Source of the DNA: Cellulomonas aerilata
Lineage (GTDB): Bacteria; Actinomycetota; Actinomycetes; Actinomycetales; Cellulomonadaceae
DNA: 64,000 nt
NCBI RefSeq assembly: GCF_007991755.1
Contig: NZ_BJYY01000013.1
Span: 496,001-560,000, forward strand
Reading direction: 5' to 3'
Shown: positions 1 to 9,653 of the stretch, piece by piece
Layout of the letters: each line of letters opens with the position of its first letter
How positions within the stretch are numbered: position 1 is the first letter of the stretch
Program-made: the position numbers and the translations under genes
The notes under the pieces: model-generated
The model's database searches: none
What the model was told of the DNA's origin: nothing
The model's input: the letters and a program-made list of their open reading frames with translations, nothing else

Positions 1-489
1 CAGCAGCGGCAGACGAATCGTCAGCAGCGACGGCGTGGCGGAGTGCAAGAACCGCTGCGAGGGCCCGATGGTGTGTCATGGGTACACGCTACACACCTGG
101 GCTCAGCCGGCGACCAAGTTTCGCGCTGCACGAAGCGCGTTCACTCGATCGGGTTGCTCGTTGGCCGGGTTCTCGGACACCCTCGTGCGCGACGCGTCCT
201 CGAGGCGCAGTCCTCGCAGCGATGCTGCTGCTCGAGCCCCTCACATCAGTCGACCCTCATGGCCGCTAAACATGCTTGGTCACCGCACGGACCAATCCGC
301 AAGCGAACGCTCGCCCGCGGCCCCTGATGGTTCGTGCGCGGCGCGCCAGCACAGGGCAATATTCCCGTCGATGTCGCTCCCCGGTTGCCCGCCGACCGAG
401 ACGTGCGGGCGCCAGCGCGCAGTCCTCCTCCTCATGGCGTCGGCGTCCGCGCACGCGGCCGCGGCCTCGTGGTGCGAACCCCGCTGTAC
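1..489. other. No supported gene, left edge
   Basis: I see no convincing gene here. Frames are open on both strands only because of the high GC content; their translations are Arg/Ala/Ser-rich and show no motif. The stretch lies directly outside the IS21-like end that begins at about 490. It is therefore either island DNA flanking an old insertion or the edge of a deleted gene. No tRNA-like sequence and no copy of the ssrA 3' end is visible. Confidence 0.4.
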
Positions 490-650
490 TGCCAACGTCG
501 GCTGAATCTCGACCAGGTGGCGACGGATGAAAACTGACCACCCTGCCCTCAGTCGCCGGTCGCGGGGGTGCGGCCGAGGTCTCGGTTCTTGAGTCGGTAG
601 GAGTCGCCTTTGAGAGCGATGACGTCGGCGTGATGGACGAGCCGGTGGGG
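490..650 (-). mobile_element. IS21-family remnant: istB 3' end plus terminal sequence
   Basis: On the minus strand the last 33 codons before the TGA at 549 read like the C-terminus of actinobacterial IstB, the ATP-binding helper of IS21 transposases (LVHHADVIALKGDSYRL, then KNRDLGR). Beyond the stop, the + strand stretch from 490 (TGCCAACGTCGGCTGAATC onward, to about 540) resembles the terminal sequence of such elements. The rest of istB, all of istA and the other end are absent. The helicase gene upstream runs directly into the istB tail at about 650. This is a scar left by insertion followed by deletion. Recognition is from memory of the family, not from a search. Confidence 0.6.
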
Positions 651-3600
651 CTGCGCGGCTCCCACGAACGCGCAGAGCGTGGAGATGAGCCGCATCTCCT
701 CGACGTCGCGGCCGCGGCTGTCGAGTAGTTGCTCGGTGCAGGCGAGGTAGGCCAGGCATCGGGCCCTGCTGATCGCGACGTTGAGCCGCTGCCGCCAGAA
801 GAGGAACTCAGTGTTGCGGGGCATGTCGGCGGCGCTGGAGGTCGCCATGCTGAAGAAGACGACTGCCGCCTCACGTCCCTGGAACTTGTCCACCGATCCG
901 ACTGCCACGCCTCGCGTGCGTGGGTCCGCGTCGAGGCGCTGGCGGAGCAGGTCCTTCTGGTCGTTGTTCGGCGCAACTACCAGGACGTCCGCTACGCGTA
1001 GCGGCTCCGTGACGCCGTGCTGGTCGACCCAGGGCGCGCCGAGCAGCCGGGTGATCTCGGCGTGCACCAGGTCGGCCTCCTCGGCCGCGTGCGTTGAGCG
1101 GCCGACGTGGTCCGCCCGCAGCCAGCGCAGGCCCGTCCCGAAATCGGTGTCCTGCTGACCGCAGGTGGTATGGCTGCTGAGCCTGCCTTCGTAGATGCGC
1201 TCGGAGATGAATCGGCAGATGTCGGGGTGCATGCGCCGGGTCTCACTGAGGAAGACGCCGCGGTCCTCCGGCATAGTCACCTCGTCGCCGAGGAGGTGCT
1301 CAAGCGCGCTGCGGCCGCTCGTTCCTGGGTGCGCCGCTTGGGCGACCTGCGGTAGCTGTAGTGGGTCGCCGAGCAGAAGGAGGTTGTGCCGGCGACCAGC
1401 GCGAACGTGGGGGCCGCCGCGGCCCTGTTGGCACTCACGTGCGCGACCTCGCCGGATGTCCAGGTCGCCGGGCCGCCCTTCTTGACCGCGTGCAGGTCTT
1501 CGAGCTCGTCGAGGTCGCGGTAGACCTCGACCACTGCTTCGAGCAGGTTGTCGATGGCGTGGTGGCTGAAGGCGGTGATGCCGACCCGCTTGCCTGCCTG
1601 CAGCAGCGCGCGGATCTGTCGGGCTGCGCGGTAGGTCTTGCCTGTGCCCGGTGGTCCCTGGACCGCGACGCAGGTGCCATCCAGCGCGGCGGTCCAGCCG
1701 AGCATCGCGTCGAGGTCGTCCGTGAATATCCCGCCAGCCGGTCCGCGGCCGGGCAGAAAGCGCGGCAGCTCGCCGCGCAGCAGCGCCAGCGCGACGGGGT
1801 TGGCTGCGACGGCTGGGTTCAGCACAGCATCGGCGAGTGCGGACAGGGCGGCCGGCTTGGGCCGCGGTGTGAACCAGCTGTCGTGAGCGACGACCGCTGG
1901 AAATACGCCTTGCTTCTGCAGACCCGTGGACCACACCAGGTCCAGCTCCCCGGCCGCAACATCGAGTCGCGCGATGTCCGCGAATGCAGGCGGCCCGTCC
2001 ACCACCGGGAACAGAACCTTGTCCTCGAGGGCGCACTCCTGTGGTGGGAAGCGGAAGCGCATCAGCGGCCTGATCGGCTTGCCATTCTTGCCCAGCCGCT
2101 CGACCTGGCCTACGAGTTTCAGGTCCGCCAGCACCGTCGGCTCAGCAAGCAGGTCCTCCGTGTCTCCCTCGCACGCCACGAGCCGGGGTGCGAGGTACGC
2201 CTTCCACTCTCGGCGCCAGTACCCGAGCAGGTCGCCGAGCAGGTGCTCCGGCGTCCCGGAGCCGTAGGCATGCAGTGCCTCCACCCTGGCGTCGAGCTCG
2301 GGGAGGTCGTCAGCCGGGTCGAGTACGGCCGGACGCCACGGTAGGTCGGCTGGCCGGTGCTGCACCAGCCAGTCGCGCACAGCACGAGTCGCTCGGACGT
2401 CGTCCTCGTTGTAGGCCGCGATCGCGTCGAGCGCGTCCTGCGCCCCGTCGCACATCCAGCGCTCGTACTCCAGGACCGCGCCGGCGCCGGCGTCCACGTC
2501 GTGGCCGCGCTCGTAGCCCGTCAGTCGTTCGACCGCCTTGAGCCCGTAGGACTCGGCGCCGATCTGCACCGCGTTGCGCACGACCGGGAGCAGGTCGACG
2601 AAGGCGCCAGTCTCGACCAGGGCCGTGAGCGCCACCTGCGCGACTCCGTGGTCCTCCACCAGCGCTTCGAGCGACGACCGCTCGGTGTGGTTGTAATGGT
2701 AGACGTGCATCCCTGGGTGCCGCTGGCGCCGCTCAGCCAGGTGCTCGACCAGTTCAGCCGTCCACTCACCCTCCTCCGCCTCGTGGTGCGCCCACCAGCG
2801 CAGGTACTCCCAAGTGCCGTCCGCGCACTGCTGGATGAGCCCGAACAAGAAGAACAGGCCGCGGTCGGCGCGCCAGAAGGGGTGACCCTCGAAGTCGAGG
2901 AACACGTCGCCGGGGTCGGGTTCGGGAAGTTGCGCGAACCCGTGCCCGAACACGGGGTCCTCGCCCGCCTGCACCAGAGAAAAGGGCGGCGGCAGTGCCT
3001 CGTCCTGCGCGCGCGCCTGGCGCTGCAGCCTCGCCTGGGCAACGAGCCGGCTCTGGCGCTGCTCCGGCACGCCGGGCACCTGGGCAGTGCAGGAGGCGAG
3101 GGCGTCCAGGGTCGCCACACCGGCGTCGTGTAGCACCATGCGGTCCGCGCAGCTCAACCCCGCGACGTAGACCAGCGAGTCCCCGCTACGCCAGCGCGCG
3201 TCGCAGACACCGGCGAAGTCGCAGAACGCGCAGTGTGCACAGGGCTCGGGCACCGCCGCGCTCGTCGAGACCTCAAGTTCCAGCGTGCGAGCGAGCCCGC
3301 TGCACAGTCGCTGCCAGTAGGCGTCGAAATCGGCTACCAACAGCGTCTCCAGATCACCTGACCCGAGCCACAGGTGCATGCGCTCGGGCAGCGTGCCGGT
3401 GGCCGCGGCGATCGCCTCGGCGTAGAAGGAAAGTTGCAGCACGTGCCCAGGTTTCGCTTCCTTGCGGGCGAGCTTGGCGTCGACCGGCTCGACCGTGACG
3501 GCCCCGTGCCCTGCTTCCTGCCGTAGCAGGAAGTCAGCGACACCGCGGATGCCGTTGTGGACCATGGGGAACTGGTACCGGACGTCCCAGTCGGTGGCGT

Positions 3601-3874
3601 GCAGCAGCGGCCCGACTCGCTTCGCCCAGGTGCTGAACGACTCACGGTCCCCGCGCGCCGGGGCCTCAACAACGCGCAGTCCCCGTGCTCGGTACGTCGC
3701 GAGCACTGCGGCTTCGTGCAACAGACCCTTGTCCGTCAGAAGCTGGGCGAACGAGCCTTGGCCCAGAGACGGTGCAGCCTGTATCCCGGCTTCGACCTGG
3801 TGCTTCAGGTCTAGGTAGGCAGCGCAGTCGAGCCAAGCAGTGATCTTGGACGGGGTGAGATGGCGCTCGGCCAT
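549..3874 (-). pseudogene. TM0106-type RecB-like nuclease/SF1 helicase, broken
   Basis: Fusion of an N-terminal RecB-like nuclease (three-cysteine region near CAHCAFCDFAGVC), an RNase H-like domain (DVFLDFEGHPF through AYNEDDVRATR) and a Dna2/SF1-type helicase (Walker A QGPPGTGKT; later LLLGDPLQLPQV, VGSVDKFQGRE and NVAISRAR). The first reading frame runs from the ATG at 3874 through the nuclease and Walker A to VAGTT near 1395. The helicase then resumes in another frame at LLLGDPLQLP. The 60-80 residues that normally carry the Walker B DEAGQ motif are missing. The 3' end is replaced by an istB tail. With an internal deletion, a frameshift and a foreign end, the product cannot be an active helicase. 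An upstream GTG at 4036 is possible, but the extra residues look non-coding. Confidence 0.8.
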
Positions 3875-4036
3875 GCTGGGTGCCCCACAGGTGCTGGTTC
3901 TGGGACTGGGACGGGCTGTGCACGCGCCGGGGGTCAGGTTGGCACACGGACCGTGTCCCGGGCCCGAATCCGTCAACAGCGCGTTGTATGCGCTAGCCGC
4001 CGCGCACGCGGCGGCGAGCACCTTCGCGTCGCGCAC

Positions 4037-7000
4037 CTATCCAGCGACCGCCGACGCCTCCGCGAACAGGCTCGCCGGCATCTCGTGCTGCAGGCGCCAC
4101 GTGAACGCGATGGGTTGCTCACCACGATGGGAGACGTACGTCGCAGGGCCGAGGAACACGTATGGCGCGGTCCCGACGTCGCTGTGCCTCGTCGCCCGCG
4201 AGAACAGCAGCACGTGCGTCCCACGCTCGCGGTGGTGGATATAGCGCTGGCCGGTCGGCGACGCCTCCTTGGTGACCGACTGGCTCTCCCAGTGGAAGAG
4301 CTGCGGGCTGATGGCGTAATCGCGGTAAAGCGTCGTCGGCGAGTAGGCGGTCTCCGTCTTCTGCAGCGTTACGAAGAAGGCGTCGGCCTGCCAGGGCTCC
4401 GAGAACAGCACTCCCTCGCGAAATGAGTTGGGCTTCCGTTCGAGACTGGCGTAGTCGAGGGCCGCGAGAATTTCCTCGCGCTGGTACCGGGCGTGGACCC
4501 GCAGCGGGTTGGTCGCAGAGGTGCCGATGGCCGGCCGGGTGAGGTGCTCGGCGTTGTCGAGCGCGCACCTGATCACCTCGTCGAGCTCATCGCGGGCGGC
4601 GCGCTCCGCCCGTAGTGCATCGAAGCCGTCGTCGTAGGAGGAGAAGGCGCCGCCGTCGGGCCACAGCGAGAAGAAGAGCATCCGCGCCCATGTCTGCTGG
4701 TCGGCGGTGAGGTCGCCGTATGCCGGCGCGTCGTCCGCCAGGAGCGCTCGGTAGCGACGAGCCCGCTCCGGATCGTCAACATGGGCCAATGCCCGCACCC
4801 GTCGGCGCAGGGCGTCGTCGCGCGGCCCCGCGTCGCGTACAGGGAGCCCGGCCTCCCGCCGCAGCCGGGCCCAGCCGCGGTCGCCGCGGCTGGTCGTTGC
4901 CACGACGTCAGCCAGTTCGAGGCCCGACTCGTCAAGGAATCGCGAGAGCGGGACGTCACCGGCCGCGCGCAGCTCCTCGATGACTCGCGCGCGTCGGCTG
5001 CCGATCTGCTGGCGCAGCGCGGCCAGGACCGCCTGCTGCGTGAACCGGTCCAGCACGATGTGCGAGCCGGACGGGAGGAAGGGGAAACCGTCCTGAACGT
5101 CGCGTTCGAGCCGCCCACGCGTCGCACCGGTGAGAGCCCGGAACCGCGCGTCGAGCCGGAACTCCTTGCGCTGATGCCCGACGAAATCCAGCGCGGTGAG
5201 CACAGCCTTGTCGTCGGCATGGCGCAGACCACGACCGAGCTGCTGGAGGAAGACGGTCGCGCTCTCGGTGGGGCGCAGGAACAGCACCGTGTCGACGTCG
5301 GGCAGGTCGACGCCCTCGTTGTAGAGGTCGGCCGTGAAGATGACGTTAATCATCCGGCTCGTCAGGTCGCGCAGCGCCTGTGCCCGCTCCGCGGCGGGTG
5401 TCTGACCGCTCACCGCCCGCGCGGGCAGCCCGGCCTCGGTGAACACGCGCGCCATGTACTCGGCGTGCGCCACGCCGACGCAGAAGCCGAGCGCGCGCAT
5501 GGCGTGGGGGTCTGAGAACTTGTCCCGCACCTCGCGCAGGACGATGCGGGCGCGCGCGTCGTTGCCTGTGTAGAGGTTGGCGAGGCCCGCCTCGTCGTAG
5601 CGACCGCGCTTCCACTCGATCGCGGAGAGATCGGTGCCATCGGAGACGCCGAAGTAGTGGAACGGCACGAGGAGGTCAGCCTCCAGCGCGTCCCAAAGCC
5701 GGAGCTCGGCCGCCGTCCGACCCTCGAAGAGCTGGCGCACGTCAAAGCCGTCGCTGCGCTCGGGCGTCGCGGTGAGGCCGAGCAGCTCCTGCGGTTGGAG
5801 ATGGTCGAGGATGCGGCGGTACGTCGGCGCGTCGGCGTGGTGGAACTCGTCGAAAACGACGACGTCGTAGGCATCTGCAGCGATGGACCGGACGTCGCGC
5901 GCGCTCAGCGCCTGTACTGAGGCGAAGACGTGTGTCCAAGCGCTGGGCACGAGGCCGCCGACCCACAGCTCACCGAAGTTCGCGTCGGCAAGCACCTCTC
6001 GGTAGGTGCGCAGCGCCTGGTCGAGGATTTCCCTGCGGTGGGCGAGGAAGAGCAGCCGCAGAGCACTCGGCGGACGCCCGGCAAGGAGCTGCTTGTAGTC
6101 GAGTGCCGCGACGACGGTCTTGCCTGTTCCCGTCGCGGCTACGAGCAGGTTGCGGTGGCGACCGTGGACCCCACGCTCGACCTGCAGGGCCTCGAGCATC
6201 TCGGCCTGGTGCTGGTACGGGCGCACCTCGAGTCCTGAGAGGGAGACGTTAACCCGGTCGGACGTGGTGCGACCCGACGCCTCAGCGAGCGCGTCGTCGA
6301 GGCGCTGCGCGTCGGTGTCCGGGTCGTACAACTCGTAAGTCGGGTCGTTCCAGTAGGTGTCGAAGACTGCTTCGAACTTCTGAGTGAGCGCCGGCGTCGC
6401 GACGCGCGAGAGGCGCACGTTCCACTCGAGGCCGTCGAGCATGGCCGACCGCGACAGGTTCGAGGACCCGACGTATGCAGTGTCGAAACCGGAGCCGCGC
6501 CGGAACAGCCACGCCTTGGCGTGCAGCCGAGTGCGGCGGATGTCGTACTGCACCTTGACCTCGGCACCGAACTCGCGGACAAGGCGGTCGAGCGCCTCAC
6601 GTTCCGTGGCACCCATGTAGGTGCTGGTGATGACGCGGAGCGGGACGCCGCGCGCTCGCCGAGCCTCGAGCTCCTTCTCGAGCAGGCGCAGGCCGTACCA
6701 CTTCACGAAGGCGCACAGGAGAGAGACGTCATCCGCCGACCCGAGCTCAGCCTTGATCTCAGCGCCGAGTGACGGCTCCTGCGGCGCGTTCGTCATCAGC
6801 GCGACGTCGCCCAGCGGGGTCGACGGGCGCTCCACCGGGTAGGAGTGAACGCCGGGTGCCGCCGCGAGCGAGACCCGCAGGAGTTGCTCGACGGGCGAGT
6901 CGACGAGCTCGTCAGTCTCATCGACCAGAGTCAGGACGTTGTTGGCCAGGTCGAGCCGGCGCTGCGGGTCGCGGGTCTGCACCAGCGCCCGGGTAAGAGC

Positions 7001-7138
7001 GGCCCCGACGTGCCGGGCGAGGACCTGGACCGCGACGGTGTCGTCGAGCCGTTCGGTCGTCACCTCTCGGTCAGCCAGCTCGTCGAGGGCGGCCCGCAGG
7101 CGCGCGGTCACGACGCTCTCGTACAACCCGTCCTGCAT
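4037..7138 (-). CDS. PLD-like nuclease / SF2 helicase / DUF3427 protein
   Basis: A 1033-residue protein with three parts. Residues about 130-230 form a phospholipase D-like nuclease domain (HAK at 206-208, GSSNLS near 225). Residues about 305-620 form a superfamily 2 helicase (ATGTGKT at 335-341, DEFHH at 430-434, LTATPER at 455-461). The C-terminal third resembles DUF3427. Proteins of this architecture occur in defence islands and are presumed to act on foreign DNA; the mechanism here is inferred. The ATG at 7138 is chosen because GGAG precedes it by six bases; an ATG at 7144 is immediately upstream. The gene is intact, unlike the nuclease-helicase pseudogene downstream on the same strand, with which it may once have formed a unit. 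Confidence 0.85.
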   Translation of the reverse strand: MQDGLYESVVTARLRAALDELADREVTTERLDDTVAVQVLARHVGAALTRALVQTRDPQRRLDLANNVLTLVDETDELVDSPVEQLLRVSLAAAPGVHSYPVERPSTPLGDVALMTNAPQEPSLGAEIKAELGSADDVSLLCAFVKWYGLRLLEKELEARRARGVPLRVITSTYMGATEREALDRLVREFGAEVKVQYDIRRTRLHAKAWLFRRGSGFDTAYVGSSNLSRSAMLDGLEWNVRLSRVATPALTQKFEAVFDTYWNDPTYELYDPDTDAQRLDDALAEASGRTTSDRVNVSLSGLEVRPYQHQAEMLEALQVERGVHGRHRNLLVAATGTGKTVVAALDYKQLLAGRPPSALRLLFLAHRREILDQALRTYREVLADANFGELWVGGLVPSAWTHVFASVQALSARDVRSIAADAYDVVVFDEFHHADAPTYRRILDHLQPQELLGLTATPERSDGFDVRQLFEGRTAAELRLWDALEADLLVPFHYFGVSDGTDLSAIEWKRGRYDEAGLANLYTGNDARARIVLREVRDKFSDPHAMRALGFCVGVAHAEYMARVFTEAGLPARAVSGQTPAAERAQALRDLTSRMINVIFTADLYNEGVDLPDVDTVLFLRPTESATVFLQQLGRGLRHADDKAVLTALDFVGHQRKEFRLDARFRALTGATRGRLERDVQDGFPFLPSGSHIVLDRFTQQAVLAALRQQIGSRRARVIEELRAAGDVPLSRFLDESGLELADVVATTSRGDRGWARLRREAGLPVRDAGPRDDALRRRVRALAHVDDPERARRYRALLADDAPAYGDLTADQQTWARMLFFSLWPDGGAFSSYDDGFDALRAERAARDELDEVIRCALDNAEHLTRPAIGTSATNPLRVHARYQREEILAALDYASLERKPNSFREGVLFSEPWQADAFFVTLQKTETAYSPTTLYRDYAISPQLFHWESQSVTKEASPTGQRYIHHRERGTHVLLFSRATRHSDVGTAPYVFLGPATYVSHRGEQPIAFTWRLQHEMPASLFAEASAVAG

Positions 7139-7545
7139 GCCCATCTCCCACCCGTCGACGGCGTCAGCTTGGCACGCCCCGCCGACACAATCTGCCGGCC
7201 ACACTCACTTCACCCGAACGCGAGCGGCTGCCACCTGCAGACATGTCGCCGCGTCGTCGCGGGCGCGCCGTCCACGATGCGCTTCGTGCACCACACGTTT
7301 GGGTAAGTTCCACGCCATGCGATCGGGGACGCTGTTGGTGGGGTTCTTCAGGTCTTGACCGGGGATCCGCTGACGCAGTTGCCGCCGCCCCCTTTATGTC
7401 ACCGATATCGCGGCGACGTCGCGCGCCGTGATACCGGAGCGCGAGAAGTTCATCACGCCGCTGGTTGCGTTGGGCGCAGTCCTGCACGGCGAGTTCACCC
7501 AGTTGGGCCTGAACGGCGCGGACGTCAATGTGCTGGGATCCGGCC
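7139..7545. other. Intergenic region with possible gene remnant
   Basis: This lies between the divergent DUF3427 and CoiA-like genes, so it should hold both promoters. From about 7398 to 7545 one + frame has strong third-position GC bias and a gene-like translation (EKFITPLVALGAVLHGEF, then TQLGLNGADVNVLG). It has no ATG, is closed upstream by a TGA at 7371-7373, and ends at about 7594 inside the next gene. I read it as the 3' remnant of an unidentified gene. No promoter element stands out. Confidence 0.35.
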
Positions 7546-9417
7546 ATGGTGTCCACCGCGACAACGACGGACGCGCCGGTCCTCGACGGGCCTAGCGACG
7601 GCCAGTCGAACCGGCGCCGCGTGCACCCGGATACAACCAGCGCGCAAGTGTTCGCCCGCGACACGCGCCTGCCACTCGGCTCCCCGCTGGTCCACCTCGA
7701 GCGCGGGCAAGCCGACGCCGTTCGCGGCGCGGTGCGCGCCGGGCACCTGGTGTGCCCGATCGCTGGCTGCCCCGACCCGTCGTTCGTCGTGCGCGGTAAG
7801 ACCCGGCGCGACCACTTCGCCCACCGGCCCGGCGCCGTCAGGCACGCCCCAGAGACCATCGCCCACCACACCGCCAAGAACCTGATCGGGGCATGGCTGC
7901 GCACCGAGCTCCCCGGCGCCGTCGTGCACGTCGACGACCAGGACATCGAGAACGGACAACGTCCCGACGTCCTGCTGACCCTTCCCGGCGGACGCCGTTT
8001 CGCCTACGAGGTCCAGTTCGCCCACCTCACGCCCGACGACTGGCAGCACCGCCACGACGGGTACGCCGCCGCCGGCATCCGCGACGTGTGGCTGTTCGGT
8101 GGTCACCGATACGACCACCCCACACGGGCTAAGCACCGCCTGGACGGCGAAGTTCATCTGCACTCGATCTTCGCGTCCGTGCTCGCGACCGGACACCCGA
8201 TGCTCTTGATCAACCCTGCAGAGCAGACCGTCGCTCTGGGCGCCGGCCCCGGAGTCGAGGAGCACCTGGCCGCTCGAGGCGTCGCCCCGCCCACCGGGTG
8301 GCACCACGCGCACGTCCACCAGCGCTGGGTCCTGGACCAGCTACGCGCGCCCGGCGGGGTCATCGACGTCCCCGGCACCCGCCGCCAGCTGGAGCGGGCC
8401 GCCGCAGACCATGCTGACTGGGCCACGCGGGCTGCGGCCCGCCGTGCCGAGCAGGCCGCTGCCGAGCGGGCCTTCGCCGAAGCTCAAGCTCGCCGCGAGC
8501 TCGTGCTCGCCGGTGCTCGCAACCTCGCCGCCCACATGGCGGAACGCGAGCTGCAGTGGGCTGACGAGCGGGCCGCCGCCGAGGCGGCGTACGGCCGACT
8601 GCCAAGCGTGGTCGACGCCACCGGCACAGAAGCCGAACTGACGCTGAGGACCGCGCCGTCCCAGTGGCGATGGCGAGTCCTACACGCGCTGTGCCAGGAG
8701 GGCACCGCGCACACCGACGCCAGCACTCTCGTGCACCTCATGGAGCCCACCAGCGGCACCACACAAGGCACACACGAGCTGCTCACCACGTACCTTCGGA
8801 CGCTGCGTCGCGCCGGGTGGGTGTGGTTCTGGGGTGTGCACACCCCAGACAAAGAACCGGTGCATCCCCTGACCCGCGTTGGCCAGCGACCCGCGGCCGA
8901 ACCCACCGCCAAGGCGCTCCAGCCGCGTGGACGCTCCGGTCGAGTCAAGGGCCCACCACCGCAACGTCACTCCCCCACTCCCGCCCGCGCCAGCGCGAAA
9001 GCGGCATCCGGGACTGGCAGGGGCACCCCGGCGCTGGCGGTGCGCCGGCAAGCCGCGGCCTCCATGCAGGCGCCACCCCGCACGTCCTGGCAGCCGTCCC
9101 TGCTGCCAGGACGAACCCCGCCCGCTCGGCTCCGGCGGCGAGCCGACGTCATCGACCAACACCCCGAGTACGCACAGTGGGCCGCAACCCAGGATTGGGC
9201 CTGGCTCCAGGCGGCCGTCGAACATCACCTGCTCAACGACGCCCGGCTCCTGGTGTACCTCGCATGCCACCTGTCACAGTCCGGGCCCGTGCACACGCTC
9301 CACCTGACCGACGTCAGCGACGACGACTTCCACACACTCCTCGGCGCGCTGCAGCGCGCGGGCTACCTCGACGTCGAGGAGTACGCCGCCGGCCACCGCA
9401 GGTGGCGCGCCCACTGA
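7546..9417 (+). CDS. CoiA-like competence/nuclease family protein
   Basis: A protein of about 623 residues. The N-terminal third resembles the CoiA family: a zinc-ribbon-like C..C pair (LVCPIAGCPDPSF), then DHFAHRPG, HHTAKNLIGAWL, and a nuclease-type stretch RPDVLLTLPGGRRFAYEVQF (D...E-x-Q, a PD-(D/E)xK variant). The middle is an Ala/Arg-rich coiled coil. The C-terminal 280 residues have two winged-helix-like segments joined by a low-complexity linker. CoiA is needed for DNA uptake in streptococci; copies in actinobacterial mobile elements have no proven role. The start could also be the ATG at 7528; the weak GGGAT before 7546 decides for the shorter form. Stop at 9417, followed by about 240 bases to the ParA gene. 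Confidence 0.7.
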   Translation: MVSTATTTDAPVLDGPSDGQSNRRRVHPDTTSAQVFARDTRLPLGSPLVHLERGQADAVRGAVRAGHLVCPIAGCPDPSFVVRGKTRRDHFAHRPGAVRHAPETIAHHTAKNLIGAWLRTELPGAVVHVDDQDIENGQRPDVLLTLPGGRRFAYEVQFAHLTPDDWQHRHDGYAAAGIRDVWLFGGHRYDHPTRAKHRLDGEVHLHSIFASVLATGHPMLLINPAEQTVALGAGPGVEEHLAARGVAPPTGWHHAHVHQRWVLDQLRAPGGVIDVPGTRRQLERAAADHADWATRAAARRAEQAAAERAFAEAQARRELVLAGARNLAAHMAERELQWADERAAAEAAYGRLPSVVDATGTEAELTLRTAPSQWRWRVLHALCQEGTAHTDASTLVHLMEPTSGTTQGTHELLTTYLRTLRRAGWVWFWGVHTPDKEPVHPLTRVGQRPAAEPTAKALQPRGRSGRVKGPPPQRHSPTPARASAKAASGTGRGTPALAVRRQAAASMQAPPRTSWQPSLLPGRTPPARLRRRADVIDQHPEYAQWAATQDWAWLQAAVEHHLLNDARLLVYLACHLSQSGPVHTLHLTDVSDDDFHTLLGALQRAGYLDVEEYAAGHRRWRAH

Positions 9418-9653
9418 GCAGCAGGCAGTTGGCATCCTTCGGTTGTCTCTTCGCTCTAAGCGGGGCGGATCTCGGCACATGACCGCTCAAGAGGTCACAG
9501 CGCTCCGGCTCTTGCAGTCCGTCTGGGTCTGTCGCAGTCGGGCCTGAAGACCGCGGCGGGGCGGCGCCCCTTACCGCCCGCACCCCTTGACGGATGCTGT
9601 GAACGACGTTCACACTGTGCTCAGTCGTCCGGTGTGGATGCCGTTCAAACTAC

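Noticed and set aside
266-976. Long minus-strand frames at the left edge
   Set aside because: Arg/Ser-rich translation without motifs; partly antisense or shifted relative to the helicase pseudogene.
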